Shown in pieces: positions 42,753 to 56,352 of a stretch of 64,000 nucleotides of DNA; positions within the stretch are counted from its first letter, which is position 1, and each line of letters begins with the position of its first letter. Source of the DNA: JBBIRG01 sp964410965 (GTDB lineage Bacteria > CLD3 > SB21 > JBBIRG01); the NCBI GenBank assembly GCA_964410965.1, contig CAYPIY010000013.1, positions 1 to 64,000 of the forward strand, given 5' to 3'. A model generated the notes under the pieces. It saw only the letters and a program-made list of their open reading frames with translations, ran no database searches and was not told the DNA's origin. The translations under genes were made by a program, and so were the position numbers.

Positions 42753-44153
42753 ATGAACTTTCAAGATGCTGAACAAGCGAATAATCAGGACCGGCTTATC
42801 AGGGGTTTAGGATTGCTGGATTCGGTCATGCTGATCATGGGTTCGATGATCGGTTCGGCGATATTCATCGCGCCTTCGCTGATGGCCGGGTATATCGCGT
42901 CCCCGGAACTCATTCTTCTTTTATGGATCATCGGGGGAATCATCACGGTACTGGGCGGGCTGAGTTACGGCGAACTGGCGGCGTCAATGCCCAGAGCGGG
43001 CGGGCAGTATGTATTTCTGCGGGAGGCGTACAATCCGCTTACAGGTTTCATTTACGGCTGGACGCTGTTCTTCGTGATCCAGGTCGGATTCATCGCGGGC
43101 GTCGGCGTGGCGTTTACAAAATATCTCGGCGTATTCTTCCCTGTGTTGTCTGAAGGCAATATTATAATCGCGCTGGGACCGTTATCGGTCAACACGGTGC
43201 AGATCGGCGCGATCATTGGAATTATGGCGCTGACGGTCATCAACATCTTCGGAATCCGGCTGGGCGCGGTGGTCCAGAACATGTTCACTTTGTCGAAGAT
43301 CGGCGGACTGATGTTGCTGGTGCTTGCGGTTTTTCTTCTTGGTAATGGCGACTGGTCGAATATCACATCAGGGGGAGCGGTGTTCCGTCCGGAGCTGGCG
43401 GGGATGGGATTTTTCGCGGCATTCGCCGTCATGATGTCCAAGGCGCTGTTCGCGTACGACGCTTGGAATTCTGTCACGTTCACCGCGGGTGAAGTCATCG
43501 ATCCTCAGCGGACGATTCCGCGGGCGCTGATCCTCGGCACGGTATTGACCACAGGCATTTACGCGCTGACGACGCTCGCGTATTTTTATATTATACCCGC
43601 GGATCAGATGGCGCTGATACCGGATAACCGTGTGGCCGCGAACGTGATGGAAATAATTCTGGGGCCGCTGGGGCTGACGTTCATTACCGTCGCGATCCTG
43701 ATCTCCACGTTCGGATGCAACAACGGGCTGATTCTCACCGGCGCGCGCGTGTATTACGCGATGGCGAAGGACGGGTTGTTTTTCAGAACGGTGAATTCCA
43801 TACACCCGGAATACCATACTCCCGTCAAAGCGCTTCTTTTCCAGGGAATCTGGGCGTCGGCGCTCACGCTGACGGGAACGTACAGCGATCTGCTCACGTA
43901 TACGGTTTTCGCTTCACTGTTGTTCAACGCGCTGACGGTCGGCGGATTGTTCATCCTCAGAGTCAAACAACCGGATCTGGAGCGTCCTTATAAAGTCCGC
44001 GGATATCCGTTTGTGCCGGCGTTGTATATTCTGATTGTTTTATTTTTTATCATTTATATCATGGTCGGCGACATCCGCAATGCCGGATTAGGATTGATCA
44101 TTATCTCGACAGGTTTTCCTGTGTACTGGTTTTGGAAGAGGAATAAATCGTAA
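42753..44153 (+). CDS. APC-family amino acid permease
   Basis: 466 residues with twelve membrane helices. APC signatures are MLIMGSMIGSAIFIAPSLMA (helix 1 unwound substrate site), LSYGELAASMPRAGGQYVFL, and FAYDAWNSVTFTAGEV in helix 6. The pattern is closest to LAT/SteT-like exchangers (APA/LAT groups). Substrate cannot be assigned. Its own start has AGGAGTTGAA. It is followed by the 126-bp tandem repeat array. Confidence 0.87.
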   Translation: MNFQDAEQANNQDRLIRGLGLLDSVMLIMGSMIGSAIFIAPSLMAGYIASPELILLLWIIGGIITVLGGLSYGELAASMPRAGGQYVFLREAYNPLTGFIYGWTLFFVIQVGFIAGVGVAFTKYLGVFFPVLSEGNIIIALGPLSVNTVQIGAIIGIMALTVINIFGIRLGAVVQNMFTLSKIGGLMLLVLAVFLLGNGDWSNITSGGAVFRPELAGMGFFAAFAVMMSKALFAYDAWNSVTFTAGEVIDPQRTIPRALILGTVLTTGIYALTTLAYFYIIPADQMALIPDNRVAANVMEIILGPLGLTFITVAILISTFGCNNGLILTGARVYYAMAKDGLFFRTVNSIHPEYHTPVKALLFQGIWASALTLTGTYSDLLTYTVFASLLFNALTVGGLFILRVKQPDLERPYKVRGYPFVPALYILIVLFFIIYIMVGDIRNAGLGLIIISTGFPVYWFWKRNKS

Positions 44154-44175
44154 AAAGGAGTCCCCACATTTCATC

Positions 44176-44660
44176 GTCGCCTCGAGTAGTCCGGAACTTA
44201 GCGAAGGACGTATCGAGAGGCTATTCGGTTCTCGATACACTCATTCGCCTTGCGGCTCACTCGCTACTCGAACGGACAAAAGAATTAAAAATAAAATGTA
44301 TGTCGCCTCGAGTAGTCCGGAACTTAGCGAAGGACGTATCGAGAGGCTATTCGGTTCTCGATACACTCATTCGCCTTGCGGCTCACTCGCTACTCGAACG
44401 GACAAAAGAATTAAAAATAAAATGTATGTCGCCTCGAGTAGTCCGGAACTTAGCGAAGGACGTATCGAGAGGCTATTCGGTTCTCGATACACTCATTCGC
44501 CTTGCGGCTCACTCGCTACTCGAACGGACAAAAGAATTAAAAATAAAATGTATGTCGCCTCGAGTAGTCCGGAACTTAGCGAAGGACGTATCGAGAGGCT
44601 ATTCGGTTCTCGATACACTCATTCGCCTTGCGGCTCACTCGCTACTCGAACGGACGAAAA
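44176..44660. repeat. Tandem array of four 126-bp hairpin-forming units
   Basis: Units start at 44176, 44302, 44428 and 44554 and are nearly identical (the last is shorter and ends CGAACGGACGAAAATTAA). Within each unit, GTATCGAGA and TCTCGATAC form a 9-bp stem, and CGAGTAG near the start matches CTACTCG near the end, so each unit can fold back on itself. The two long overlapping open frames produced by the array are artefacts of a 126-base (multiple of three) period. A REP/BIME-like element is likely. Confidence 0.9.
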
Positions 44661-44664
44661 TTAA

Positions 44665-44989
44665 TTAGTGTATCCGCAGACCCTTATACGGCAATGGTGT
44701 ATGGATATTTATTATAAAATTCCACGTGAATCCGCATGGCTGTTTATTTTGCGGCGCATGGATTATACAATAAAAGCGAATCCATTCTGAATATGTATTA
44801 TTACTTATCCACTGAAAATACAAAATTTTTAATTGCATCCCTCTGTCCGTATTCATAAATTATGACGTTTTTCAAGAAAATTTTTGCCTTGTAAGATTCA
44901 TTCTATAAAATATCGACATAAACCAGCAAGAATCATTTTTAAAAAAACGACAGGAAAATTACATTCGCATTTTGATACGGAGGTTACCC
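44665..44989. other. Intergenic region before the second CsgG-like gene
   Basis: About 325 AT-rich bases with no credible gene. It should contain the promoter of the CsgG-like gene; no clear promoter pair or palindrome is seen. Confidence 0.5.
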
Positions 44990-45619
44990 ATGAAACCAGT
45001 TCTACTGCTCATTCTCACCCTGCTCCTTCTCACCGCGTACGGCCATGACGCCGGCGCCCAAAAGAAAGACGACGGAAAAAAGCAGGAGAAAAAAACCGCG
45101 GCGGTGCTGGATTTCAACGTGATCTCCGGCGTAAAGAAGATCGAGGCGATGGCGCTGACGAGCAAGTTCCGCGGCTCGCTGGCCAAGACGCAAAAGTACA
45201 CCGTGCTCGAGCGTAACGAGATGGAAACCATACTCAAAGAACAGGACGTCACGCTAACAGACATCTGCAATACCGCTGAGTGCGTGGTGGAAGTCGGGAA
45301 ACTTCTCGCTGCGGAGAAAATGATCGCGGGCGACATCGCAAAAGTCGGCGAGACGTACACGATACAGATCCGTCTGATTGATGTTACCACGAGCAAGATC
45401 GAAGAGACGGAAAGTCATGAATACAAAGGCAAGCCGGAAGGATTACTGCCGATCTTTGACATTCTCGCCCAGAAGATTTGCGGAACCTACAAAAAGAGCA
45501 ACGCAAAGTGGTACATTGCCGGAGGAGTGGCCGTTCTGGGCGGAGCCGCCGCGGCCCTGCTGATGGGCAAGAAATCAACGGCCACAGATCCGTTCGGCGA
45601 GCCGCCCGCGCATCCATAA
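44990..45619 (+). CDS. CsgG-like exported protein (paralogue)
   Basis: 209 residues from ATG 44990 with CGGAGG upstream. A signal peptide (~1-22) is followed by a CsgG/DUF2380-type domain (~30-165: TAAVLDFNVISGVKKIEAMA, YTVLERNEMETILKEQDV, CNTAECVVEVGKLLAAEKMI, TYTIQIRLID) and a single hydrophobic segment near the C-terminus (WYIAGGVAVLGGAAAALLMG). It shares the CNTxECVVxVG and MIAGDIxKxGETYTI blocks with the protein at 31775-33055. It stands alone after the repeat array. Confidence 0.82.
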   Translation: MKPVLLLILTLLLLTAYGHDAGAQKKDDGKKQEKKTAAVLDFNVISGVKKIEAMALTSKFRGSLAKTQKYTVLERNEMETILKEQDVTLTDICNTAECVVEVGKLLAAEKMIAGDIAKVGETYTIQIRLIDVTTSKIEETESHEYKGKPEGLLPIFDILAQKICGTYKKSNAKWYIAGGVAVLGGAAAALLMGKKSTATDPFGEPPAHP

Positions 45620-45766
45620 AAAAACCGGTACGAAGTAAATTTGCATCTGCCGAAAATCCGATTGAAGGTTTTTTCTTTCAAATGGTGTCGTTTTTTTTCT
45701 TGATATTATCATATAACTTAATTATATACAAAATGGGATAGTATAATATCCTTTTTCAATACAAAA

Positions 45767-46906
45767 ATGACTTATACATATAAAAGAACAATTGAAGCCC
45801 AAATAAACAAAAGTTTGTTTAAAGGTAAAATTATCATTATTTACGGGCCGAGGCAGGTGGGGAAAACCACTCTTGTACGGCAGATTCAGAATGAAAATTC
45901 CGGATACTCATCGTTGTACTTAAATTGCGACGAGCCCGATATCAGGGAAATTCTGACGAATGCTGCGTCGACCCGTCTGCAGTCCCTGATCGGCCGTAAC
46001 CGGCTGATTCTGATTGACGAAGCACAGCGTGTTCTGAATATCGGCATCACATTAAAACTATTCGCGGATCTTTTTCCGGATATTCAGGTGATCGCGACCG
46101 GATCATCTTCGCTGGATTTATCTAATAAAATATCCGAGCCGCTGACCGGACGCACGATCACTCTTTTATTACTGCCGCTATCCCTGAAAGAATTGACGCA
46201 GACCCATTCCCCTCTGGAACTGAAACGCATTCTTGAAGAAATGATGATTTACGGACTTTATCCCGAAGTGGTCACCCAATCCGATGAGGCTCCGGTATTG
46301 CTGAGGCATCTGTCTTCGGGTTATTTGTACAAAGACGTCCTGCGGTTTCAGGACCTGCGTAAATCGGATCTCATTGAAAAATTACTGAAAGCCGTGGCGC
46401 TTCAGACCGGCAATGAAGTTTCGTTCAGTGAACTGGGCCGCATGCTGGGAGTTTCCAAGATCACCGTGAATCATTATATCCATTTGCTCGAACAATGTTT
46501 CATCCTTTACCGCCTGACGCCCTACAGCGGGAATCTGCGCAGTGAACTGACCCGTAAATGTAAAATCTATTTTTACGATAACGGGATACGCAATGCGCTG
46601 ATCAATAATTTTAATCTGCTTTCCATCCGTTCCGATACCGGCGCATTGTGGGAAAATTTCATTCTTAATGAACGCATCAAACATCTGAATAACGCCGGCC
46701 GGTATGTTAACCGTTACTTCTGGCGGACGCATCAGCAGCAGGAAATCGATTATCTCGAGGAAGAGGGCGGAAATATACATGCCTATGAGTTCAAGTGGGA
46801 TCAGTGCAAATTGCGTGTCCCGAAAGCCTTTTCTGACGGCTATCCGGAATCGACAGTTACGCTGGTGAACCGGGACAGCTTTGAATCGTTTACGGGTCTG
46901 GAATGA
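45767..46906 (+). CDS. AAA ATPase with DUF4143 domain
   Basis: 379 residues. The ATPase domain has Walker A IIIYGPRQVGKTTLVRQI, Walker B NRLILIDEAQRVL and VIATGSSSLDLSNKI (sensor). A winged-helix region (LGRMLGVSKITVNHYIHLLE) leads to the DUF4143 part (IYFYDNGIRNALINN, NFILNERIKHLNN, YFWRTHQQQEIDYLEEEG), a PD-(D/E)XK-like fold. Such ATPases are widespread, often in multiple copies, with no settled function. It is followed by repeat-like sequence and the rrn operon. Confidence 0.88.
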   Translation: MTYTYKRTIEAQINKSLFKGKIIIIYGPRQVGKTTLVRQIQNENSGYSSLYLNCDEPDIREILTNAASTRLQSLIGRNRLILIDEAQRVLNIGITLKLFADLFPDIQVIATGSSSLDLSNKISEPLTGRTITLLLLPLSLKELTQTHSPLELKRILEEMMIYGLYPEVVTQSDEAPVLLRHLSSGYLYKDVLRFQDLRKSDLIEKLLKAVALQTGNEVSFSELGRMLGVSKITVNHYIHLLEQCFILYRLTPYSGNLRSELTRKCKIYFYDNGIRNALINNFNLLSIRSDTGALWENFILNERIKHLNNAGRYVNRYFWRTHQQQEIDYLEEEGGNIHAYEFKWDQCKLRVPKAFSDGYPESTVTLVNRDSFESFTGLE

Positions 46907-47210
46907 AGTTGTATCATATTTGACACGACCAATATCGAAACTATATCCTTCAACATTCGATATTTCCGCCAGCGGCGGAACCGGTATTTGATATTCCATT
47001 TTCCCTAGCTGGATTTCGGTCGGGATATCGCTAGCGAGCGCAAAACCATGCACATATCACAGTGCGCTCATCGGATTCAGTCGCAACACATAAAAAATAC
47101 CCACAAATGTTAAACATAACAGTATGATTTTATGACGCAAGATTTCTCACTCCCTTCGGTCGTTCGAAATGACAATACAGAGGTCGTTCGAAATGACAAA
47201 TCGTAAACAC
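46907..47210. other. Intergenic region between the ATPase gene and the rrn operon
   Basis: About 300 bases. From 47136 to 47199 two copies of GGTCGTTCGAAATGACAA lie 24 bases apart, next to TTTCTCACTCCCTTC; this is a dispersed-repeat type common in some bacterial genomes. The rest shows an AT-rich stretch with a CCGCCAGCGGCGG palindrome near 46969. No gene is supported. Confidence 0.6.
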
Positions 47211-47248
47211 AAAAAAAAAGCCATTCAATGTATTTTGAATGGCTTTTC
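47211..47248 (-). terminator. Intrinsic terminator of the rrn operon
   Basis: On the minus strand AAAAGCCATTCAA pairs with TTGAATGGCTTTT around a short loop, followed by a run of nine T (plus 47211-47219). It is 8 bases past the 5S 3' end. Confidence 0.85.
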
Positions 47249-47255
47249 AAAAATA

Positions 47256-47376
47256 ATCCCGGCGACGTCCTACTTTTCCGTGCAGTTGCCCACACGGTAT
47301 CATTAGCGATGACAGGCTTAACGGCTCTGTTCGAAATGGGAAGAGGTGTGACCCTGTCTCTAAAGTCACCGGAAAT
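47256..47376 (-). rRNA. rrf: 5S ribosomal RNA
   Basis: On the minus strand the terminal helix is formed by TCCGGTGAC and GTCGCCGGGA. The universal AGAGGTGTGACC-type region and CCATTTCGAACAGAGCCGTTAAGC are present. About 120 bases. Ends are estimated to within a few bases. Confidence 0.93.
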
Positions 47377-47451
47377 TTAAAAAATTAGACAATTGGAAAG
47401 GTTGCGTTTAAAATCGCTGAGATGTTTGATGAAAATATAAATATAAAATCA

Positions 47452-50385
<2,934 letters not shown>

Positions 50386-50556
50386 TATATTCATGAAACA
50401 TCATGTTGTAGCGATTCTCGTATGAAGATTGTAGTCTTCATAAAAAATTAATTAAACACATTTTATACTTTCCAATTGTCAAAGAACTTTTTCCGAATTC
50501 TTGCGAATTCGTATATCATAAAAGATATATTGCCATGTTGATTAAGAAACCGATAG

Positions 50557-50629
50557 TGGAGCTAAGCGGGCTCGAACCGCTAGCCTCCTGCGTGCAAGGC
50601 AGGCGCTCTCCCAATTGAGCTATAGCCCC
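50557..50629 (-). tRNA. tRNA-Ala (anticodon TGC), rrn spacer
   Basis: Acceptor GGGGCTA/TAGCTCC with discriminator A; anticodon stem CCTGC/GCAGG around CTTGCAC gives TGC. Second spacer tRNA in transcription order. Confidence 0.95.
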
Positions 50630-50654
50630 ATGATGATGAGTCCGCCGATTTGTG

Positions 50655-50728
<74 letters not shown>

Positions 50729-50902
50729 TCAAGGAAATTCGGGTCACGCTGCTGTCTCATAAATTGTTTGATTATCTGAAGATGTACAAACAATTTACGG
50801 TTTCAACTTGACAAAAAAAATTTGGAGAGTATACCGGCTAATCCTTTGATTAGACGTAAGAATTTTCGAGACTGTTCCGGTGTTGCCATCGGAAAATCTC
50901 CA

Positions 50903-52424
<1,522 letters not shown>

Positions 52425-53033
52425 CAAAAATAATTATTAACAATCGAAGTCTCTTACTTTCCATCTCTGGAATTAACGTGGTATACTCTCCATTTTATCA
52501 AAAAACTTTTGGCAGTGACTTGCGTACTTGCCTTTTTTTCAGAATCAAACCCTTTTTGCAAGGGTTTCTAATATAAACATTTTCTTTTCAGATTGCAAGT
52601 GTTTTTTTTGTTTTTTTATCTTTTTTTTATGTTTATGGTTCTGTTCACAACTTATTCACACTGCCCTTGCCGTCGTCACAATGTGGTATATTTCGCAAAG
52701 GGGTCAGTAGATAATAAAAAAATGTATTAATGTCAAGAACTAAAACAGAATTTTTCAAACATTCCCGGAATAATAACCGTCAAATATTCCGATTTTCCTT
52801 TCCCGCGCCAGATCAACCGCGGTTTGCATTTTCATCATTCCGCTACAATATAAACCGTCCTTCGGCAGGCTATAAGAGGGAGCCGAGAAATCAATTTTTC
52901 CGTTTAAGTTCATCAAAAAGCAACTCCATGCTTTTCATCCTATTTCACGGATTAAGTTTTTTTCTTTTACTATTTGCATAAATTATCATAGATTTGTTTC
53001 CAAGCACCCGATAAATACAAAGAGGTTTAACGA
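52425..53033. other. rrn leader and intergenic region
   Basis: About 600 bases between the 16S 5' end and the divergent WYL gene. It contains the rrn leader, a hairpin AAACCCTT/AAGGGTTT at 52547-52567, the promoter at 52708-52736, and beyond that AT-rich sequence that should include the WYL gene promoter. No additional gene is supported. Confidence 0.6.
52708..52736 (-). promoter_or_regulatory. Candidate rrn promoter
   Basis: On the minus strand a perfect TTGACA (52736-52731) is followed by a 17-base spacer and TATCTA (52713-52708); TATTAT just upstream is an alternative -10. The TTCTTGACA context is the same as in the tRNA-operon promoter. Leader length would be about 280 bases. Confidence 0.6.
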
Positions 53034-53876
53034 ATGAACCGGCGAATCGACGATATACAAAGACAAATCGAACTGATATCGCTGATTGAATCGAAACCCG
53101 ATCATTATTCTGAGGAGGATCTGGCCGAACATCTTTGCGTCAGTCTGGCTACTTTACGCCGGGACATGAAAACACTCCGGGATATGGGAATCACCATCCG
53201 TTCCAGAAAAAGGACTTGCCGCGTTGACCTTACGCCGGATGACCTGAATTTTCTTATCACCACTTATTTTGCGTTCGGCAACCAGGAGCGGATCAAAAAC
53301 CTGCCCATGATCCGGAAAAAACTGAAACAACTGACCCTATCCTTTTTTATCCGGACCATGAAGGCGATCCAGGAAAAGAAACTGATGGAAATCGATTATA
53401 AATCAAAAAATCAGTCCGGAGGACACTGGCGGACCATTGCCCCTGTCTCATTTTATAACGCGGGAAAATCCCATTACCTGATAGGGCTTCACGGCGACAT
53501 CCCCAAGATATTCACCATTGAACGCATCCGCGCTTTCAGAATACTCAGCGAACCATCAAACCTGAAATCCATTCCTTCCATGAACGACCTGTTCCGCTAT
53601 TCTTGGGGTTCGTTTACCGGCGGTACGGTATCCGAAGTGAAATTACTGTTCAGCGAAACGTTTGAGGAATATATTGCCGATAAATACTGGCTTGAGGAGC
53701 AGTCAATCACTAAAACCGCGGACGGGATACTGGTCACCATGAAAGTCCGGTTGTCGAATGAATTCCTTGCCTGGCTCATGGGATGGGGAAATGCGGTAAA
53801 AATACTCGCTCCCGAAGAACTAAAAGACCAGATTATACGGAAAACATCCGAAATACTGAATATGTACCAGCAGTAA
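53034..53876 (+). CDS. HTH/WYL-domain transcriptional regulator
   Basis: 280 residues. An N-terminal DeoR-like winged helix (QIELISLIESKPDHYSEEDL, LCVSLATLRRDMKTLRDMGI) is followed by a WYL-type domain (~105-190, LMEIDYKSKN, WRTIAPVSFYNAGKSHYLIG) and a C-terminal WCX-like part (VTMKVRLSNEFLAWLMGWG). WYL proteins bind ligands, often nucleic acids or nucleotides, and act as regulators. The AAAGAGG upstream of the ATG is acceptable. It lies divergent from the rrn operon and 25 bases before the convergent repeat protein. Confidence 0.87.
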   Translation: MNRRIDDIQRQIELISLIESKPDHYSEEDLAEHLCVSLATLRRDMKTLRDMGITIRSRKRTCRVDLTPDDLNFLITTYFAFGNQERIKNLPMIRKKLKQLTLSFFIRTMKAIQEKKLMEIDYKSKNQSGGHWRTIAPVSFYNAGKSHYLIGLHGDIPKIFTIERIRAFRILSEPSNLKSIPSMNDLFRYSWGSFTGGTVSEVKLLFSETFEEYIADKYWLEEQSITKTADGILVTMKVRLSNEFLAWLMGWGNAVKILAPEELKDQIIRKTSEILNMYQQ

Positions 53877-53901
53877 TTGGCGTAAGTTGATCCGAAGGTT
53901 T

Positions 53902-55065
53902 TCAAAAACGCGCGTTGATACCCGGAAGAATCCTGAACGGAACAGGATTGGATTCGACATAATTGATTACGCCGATTTGCAATCCCTTCAGCTCATTTGC
54001 CCAGTTAAATAATCCGATGGTGATGCCTTTCTGGCTTTTCCGGACCCGGTTGTAGCAGCCGATGCCGATGCCTTTCATTTCGTCGGTAAAAGTATACGTC
54101 AGGGCGGTATTCAAGCCTCTTATCATCCTGGATTTTGTCCTGTACGCCGTCAGGCTGATCCCGTTTACGGACGTTTCGGACTGAATGCTTCCCAGTGAAA
54201 ACTGGATTCCGGTCACCGGTTCATCCGCAAAGATACCAATCCCCCCGAACGTGATCCCTTTCAGTCCTTCCATTCCGATCACGGCCAGTCCACCGAAATT
54301 GAATCCTTCCATCGTGCCTTCGGCAATCGCCGCCAGCCCTCCGATATTGATCCAGCAGGCCCTGCGTTGCGCGATCATTGCCAGTCCGCCGATATTGACG
54401 CCGCGGATGCTTTTTCCGCTGATTACCGCAAAACCGCCTACATTCAGGCCTGTTACATTTTTGCTCGAAATGACCGCCCCGCCGGAAGTATTTATGCCGG
54501 CGATTCCGCTGTCACTGACAACCGCAAGTCCGCCGAAGTTGAGCCCCACGATGTTTTTTCTCGCGACCGAGGCAAGCCCGGCAATGTTCAGTCCGTGAAG
54601 ACCATCCTGCCCGACCAGAGCCAGCCCGCCCACATTGATCCCCGTCATTTCCCTTTCGGTCACGGCGGCAATCCCGCCCAGTGTCAGCCCTGTCGAACTT
54701 CCGTTGGAAACCACAGCTGCTCCGCCAATCGTTACCCCGAACAGTCCCTGATCCGCAATCACCGCCGCGCCTCCCACATTCAAACCTCTGAGATGTCCTG
54801 CGGCTGCGCCGGCCAGGCCCAGGGATATCCCATTCACGGCTCCGGAAATTCTTTTTCCGGGAGACCATAACGACAAATTGAAACCGTTGACTGATTCCAG
54901 CGCGTTATCCCTCCAATTAAACCTGAAACCGGTATGCCGTGCGGAGTTGCCGAAACAGACACCGACCTCACTGAATCCAAGATTAAAATGCGGATGCCGG
55001 TACTGGACCTGGTCCTGGGCAATAACCGATCCGGTCAGCAAGAGTAACAAAAATACATTTTTCAT
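53902..55065 (-). CDS. Exported protein with twelve 16-residue repeats (LA_2272-like surface repeats)
   Basis: 387 residues. A signal peptide (~1-16, ending VIAQ) is followed by a ~75-residue beta domain, then twelve tandem repeats of exactly 16 residues (94-285). Each follows the pattern G-[LIV]-N-[VI]-G-G-[LA]-A-[VI]-[IV] plus six variable residues (for example GLNVGGAAVIADQGLF and GINVGGLALVGQDGLH). The last ~100 residues return to a similar GI.IG pattern (KGIGIGCYNRV, KGLQIGVINYV). It resembles the LA_2272-type surface repeats; a beta-solenoid or outer-membrane beta structure is likely. No enzymatic motif. Confidence 0.8.
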   Translation of the reverse strand: MKNVFLLLLLTGSVIAQDQVQYRHPHFNLGFSEVGVCFGNSARHTGFRFNWRDNALESVNGFNLSLWSPGKRISGAVNGISLGLAGAAAGHLRGLNVGGAAVIADQGLFGVTIGGAAVVSNGSSTGLTLGGIAAVTEREMTGINVGGLALVGQDGLHGLNIAGLASVARKNIVGLNFGGLAVVSDSGIAGINTSGGAVISSKNVTGLNVGGFAVISGKSIRGVNIGGLAMIAQRRACWINIGGLAAIAEGTMEGFNFGGLAVIGMEGLKGITFGGIGIFADEPVTGIQFSLGSIQSETSVNGISLTAYRTKSRMIRGLNTALTYTFTDEMKGIGIGCYNRVRKSQKGITIGLFNWANELKGLQIGVINYVESNPVPFRILPGINARF

Positions 55066-55223
55066 AGTTCATTCCGTTTAATGTGATTAAGTCAATGCAT
55101 TTATCTTAATTTGTTAGACACAAAACTTCTTTTTTTGTTGCAGTACACTGGTCAGGCTCACAACTTTGCTACGTGTACTTAGTTTCTTGAGTTTCAAAAA
55201 AATATTTGGATGTTTGAAACTTT

Positions 55224-55248
55224 TATCGTACATTTACGATATACGATA
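55224..55248. promoter_or_regulatory. ArsR operator with three half-sites
   Basis: TATCGTA, four bases, TACGATA, then directly another TACGATA. The first two are a perfect inverted repeat and the third is a direct copy of the second. It ends 2 bases before the AAGGAG ribosome site of the ArsR gene, so bound ArsR would block transcription and possibly initiation. Confidence 0.75.
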
Positions 55249-55262
55249 AAAAGGAGTCCTTT

Positions 55263-55586
55263 ATGACGAAAACCAAAAACTCAACCGAAGAACCTGAAAT
55301 TGATGAACTCTCTGCCTTTGCCAGGGCGCTGTCCCATCCGGTAAGGCTTAAGATACTGCAAATCCTGAATGAAAAAAACGCCTGCATTTGCAATGACCTG
55401 GTGATACGCCTGCCTGTGGCGCAGTCCACCGTGTCCCAGCATTTGAAAGAACTCAGGAAAGCCGGTTTGATTCAGGGCGAGATTGACGGACCTAGAGTTT
55501 GCTATTGCCTCAATCCTAACCGCATTTCTGAACTGAAAGATTTATTCACAAATTTCTTTAATACTTTTAAGGACTCATCAAAATGA
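55263..55586 (+). CDS. arsR: ArsR-family repressor
   Basis: 107 residues. A winged-helix core (FARALSHPVRLKILQILNEK, QSTVSQHLKELRKAGLIQGE, VCYCLNP) carries Cys41 and Cys43 in the ACICNDL segment, the position of the metal(loid)-sensing CxC of ArsR-type repressors. The expected mode is release from DNA on As(III)/Sb(III) binding. It is preceded by AAGGAG and an operator, and overlaps the ArsM gene by 4 bases, so it heads an arsenic-type operon. Confidence 0.92.
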   Translation: MTKTKNSTEEPEIDELSAFARALSHPVRLKILQILNEKNACICNDLVIRLPVAQSTVSQHLKELRKAGLIQGEIDGPRVCYCLNPNRISELKDLFTNFFNTFKDSSK

Positions 55587-56350
55587 TCGAAAATGAACGA
55601 TTAAAGCAACTCGTAAAGACCGAGTACAGCCAGATCGCGAACACTTCATGCGGATGCTGCCCTTCCGGTGATTTTGTGATTTATGACTCCGCGGAATACC
55701 AGGCGCAGGCCGGATACCTGAACTCTGCGGATATGGGTCTCAGCTGCGGGTGCCCCGTCCCGCTGGCCGGAATAAAACAGGGTCAGACAGTAGTGGATCT
55801 TGGATGCGGAGGCGGCCTTGACGCATTCATCGCGGCAAAACAGACCGGACCTCAGGGAAAAATCATCGGCATTGATTTTACGCCCGCCATGATCGAAAAG
55901 GCTGAACAAAACCGGATCAAACTGGGCATGGATCATGTCATGTTTATCCTGTCGGACATCGAAAATCTTGCGGTTGAATCCGGTACCGCCGACGTTGTGA
56001 TCAGCAATTGCGTGTTGAATCTGGTCCCCGACAAAACCCGGGCCTTTAGGGAAATTCACCGCATTTTAAAGTCCGGTGGAAGTTTCTGCATATCCGATAT
56101 GACCACCGACCGGCCATGGCCCGACAGTCTGAAAAATCACCCGGCCCTTTACAGTTCCTGCCTTTCCGGTGCGATCCCTGAAAAGGATTTAATGGAAATT
56201 ATTCATAAGTCCGGATTCAGCGCAACGGAAATTCTAAGCCGGAAGAAAATCTCCAAACCTGATGAATGGACCGGACAAAACTTAACCCCCGAGGAAAAAA
56301 ACGGTATCCCTGAAATTTACAGCATAACGGTCAGGGCCACGAAAGGATAA
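55583..56350 (+). CDS. arsM: Arsenite methyltransferase
   Basis: 255 residues. The SAM domain has VVDLGCGGGLDAFIAAKQTG and the arsenite-methyltransferase Cys set: Cys23/25/26 (SCGCC), Cys55/57 (SCGCPVP), Cys143 (SNCVLNLVPDK) and Cys193 (SSCLSGA). Family members methylate As(III) to volatile or less toxic forms in the cytosol using SAM and a disulfide-coupled mechanism. It overlaps arsR by 4 bases and is followed 2 bases later by a second methyltransferase. Activity is inferred from the Cys pattern. Confidence 0.93.
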   Translation: MIENERLKQLVKTEYSQIANTSCGCCPSGDFVIYDSAEYQAQAGYLNSADMGLSCGCPVPLAGIKQGQTVVDLGCGGGLDAFIAAKQTGPQGKIIGIDFTPAMIEKAEQNRIKLGMDHVMFILSDIENLAVESGTADVVISNCVLNLVPDKTRAFREIHRILKSGGSFCISDMTTDRPWPDSLKNHPALYSSCLSGAIPEKDLMEIIHKSGFSATEILSRKKISKPDEWTGQNLTPEEKNGIPEIYSITVRATKG

Positions 56351-56352
56351 AA

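Noticed and set aside
44176..44660. CRISPR array
   Set aside because: Units are 126 bp, nearly identical end to end, and lack short repeats separated by unique spacers.
44296..44668. Two long overlapping reading frames in the 126-bp tandem array
   Set aside because: They arise because the repeat period is a multiple of three. They have no ribosome site and the same repeated 42-residue block in both frames.
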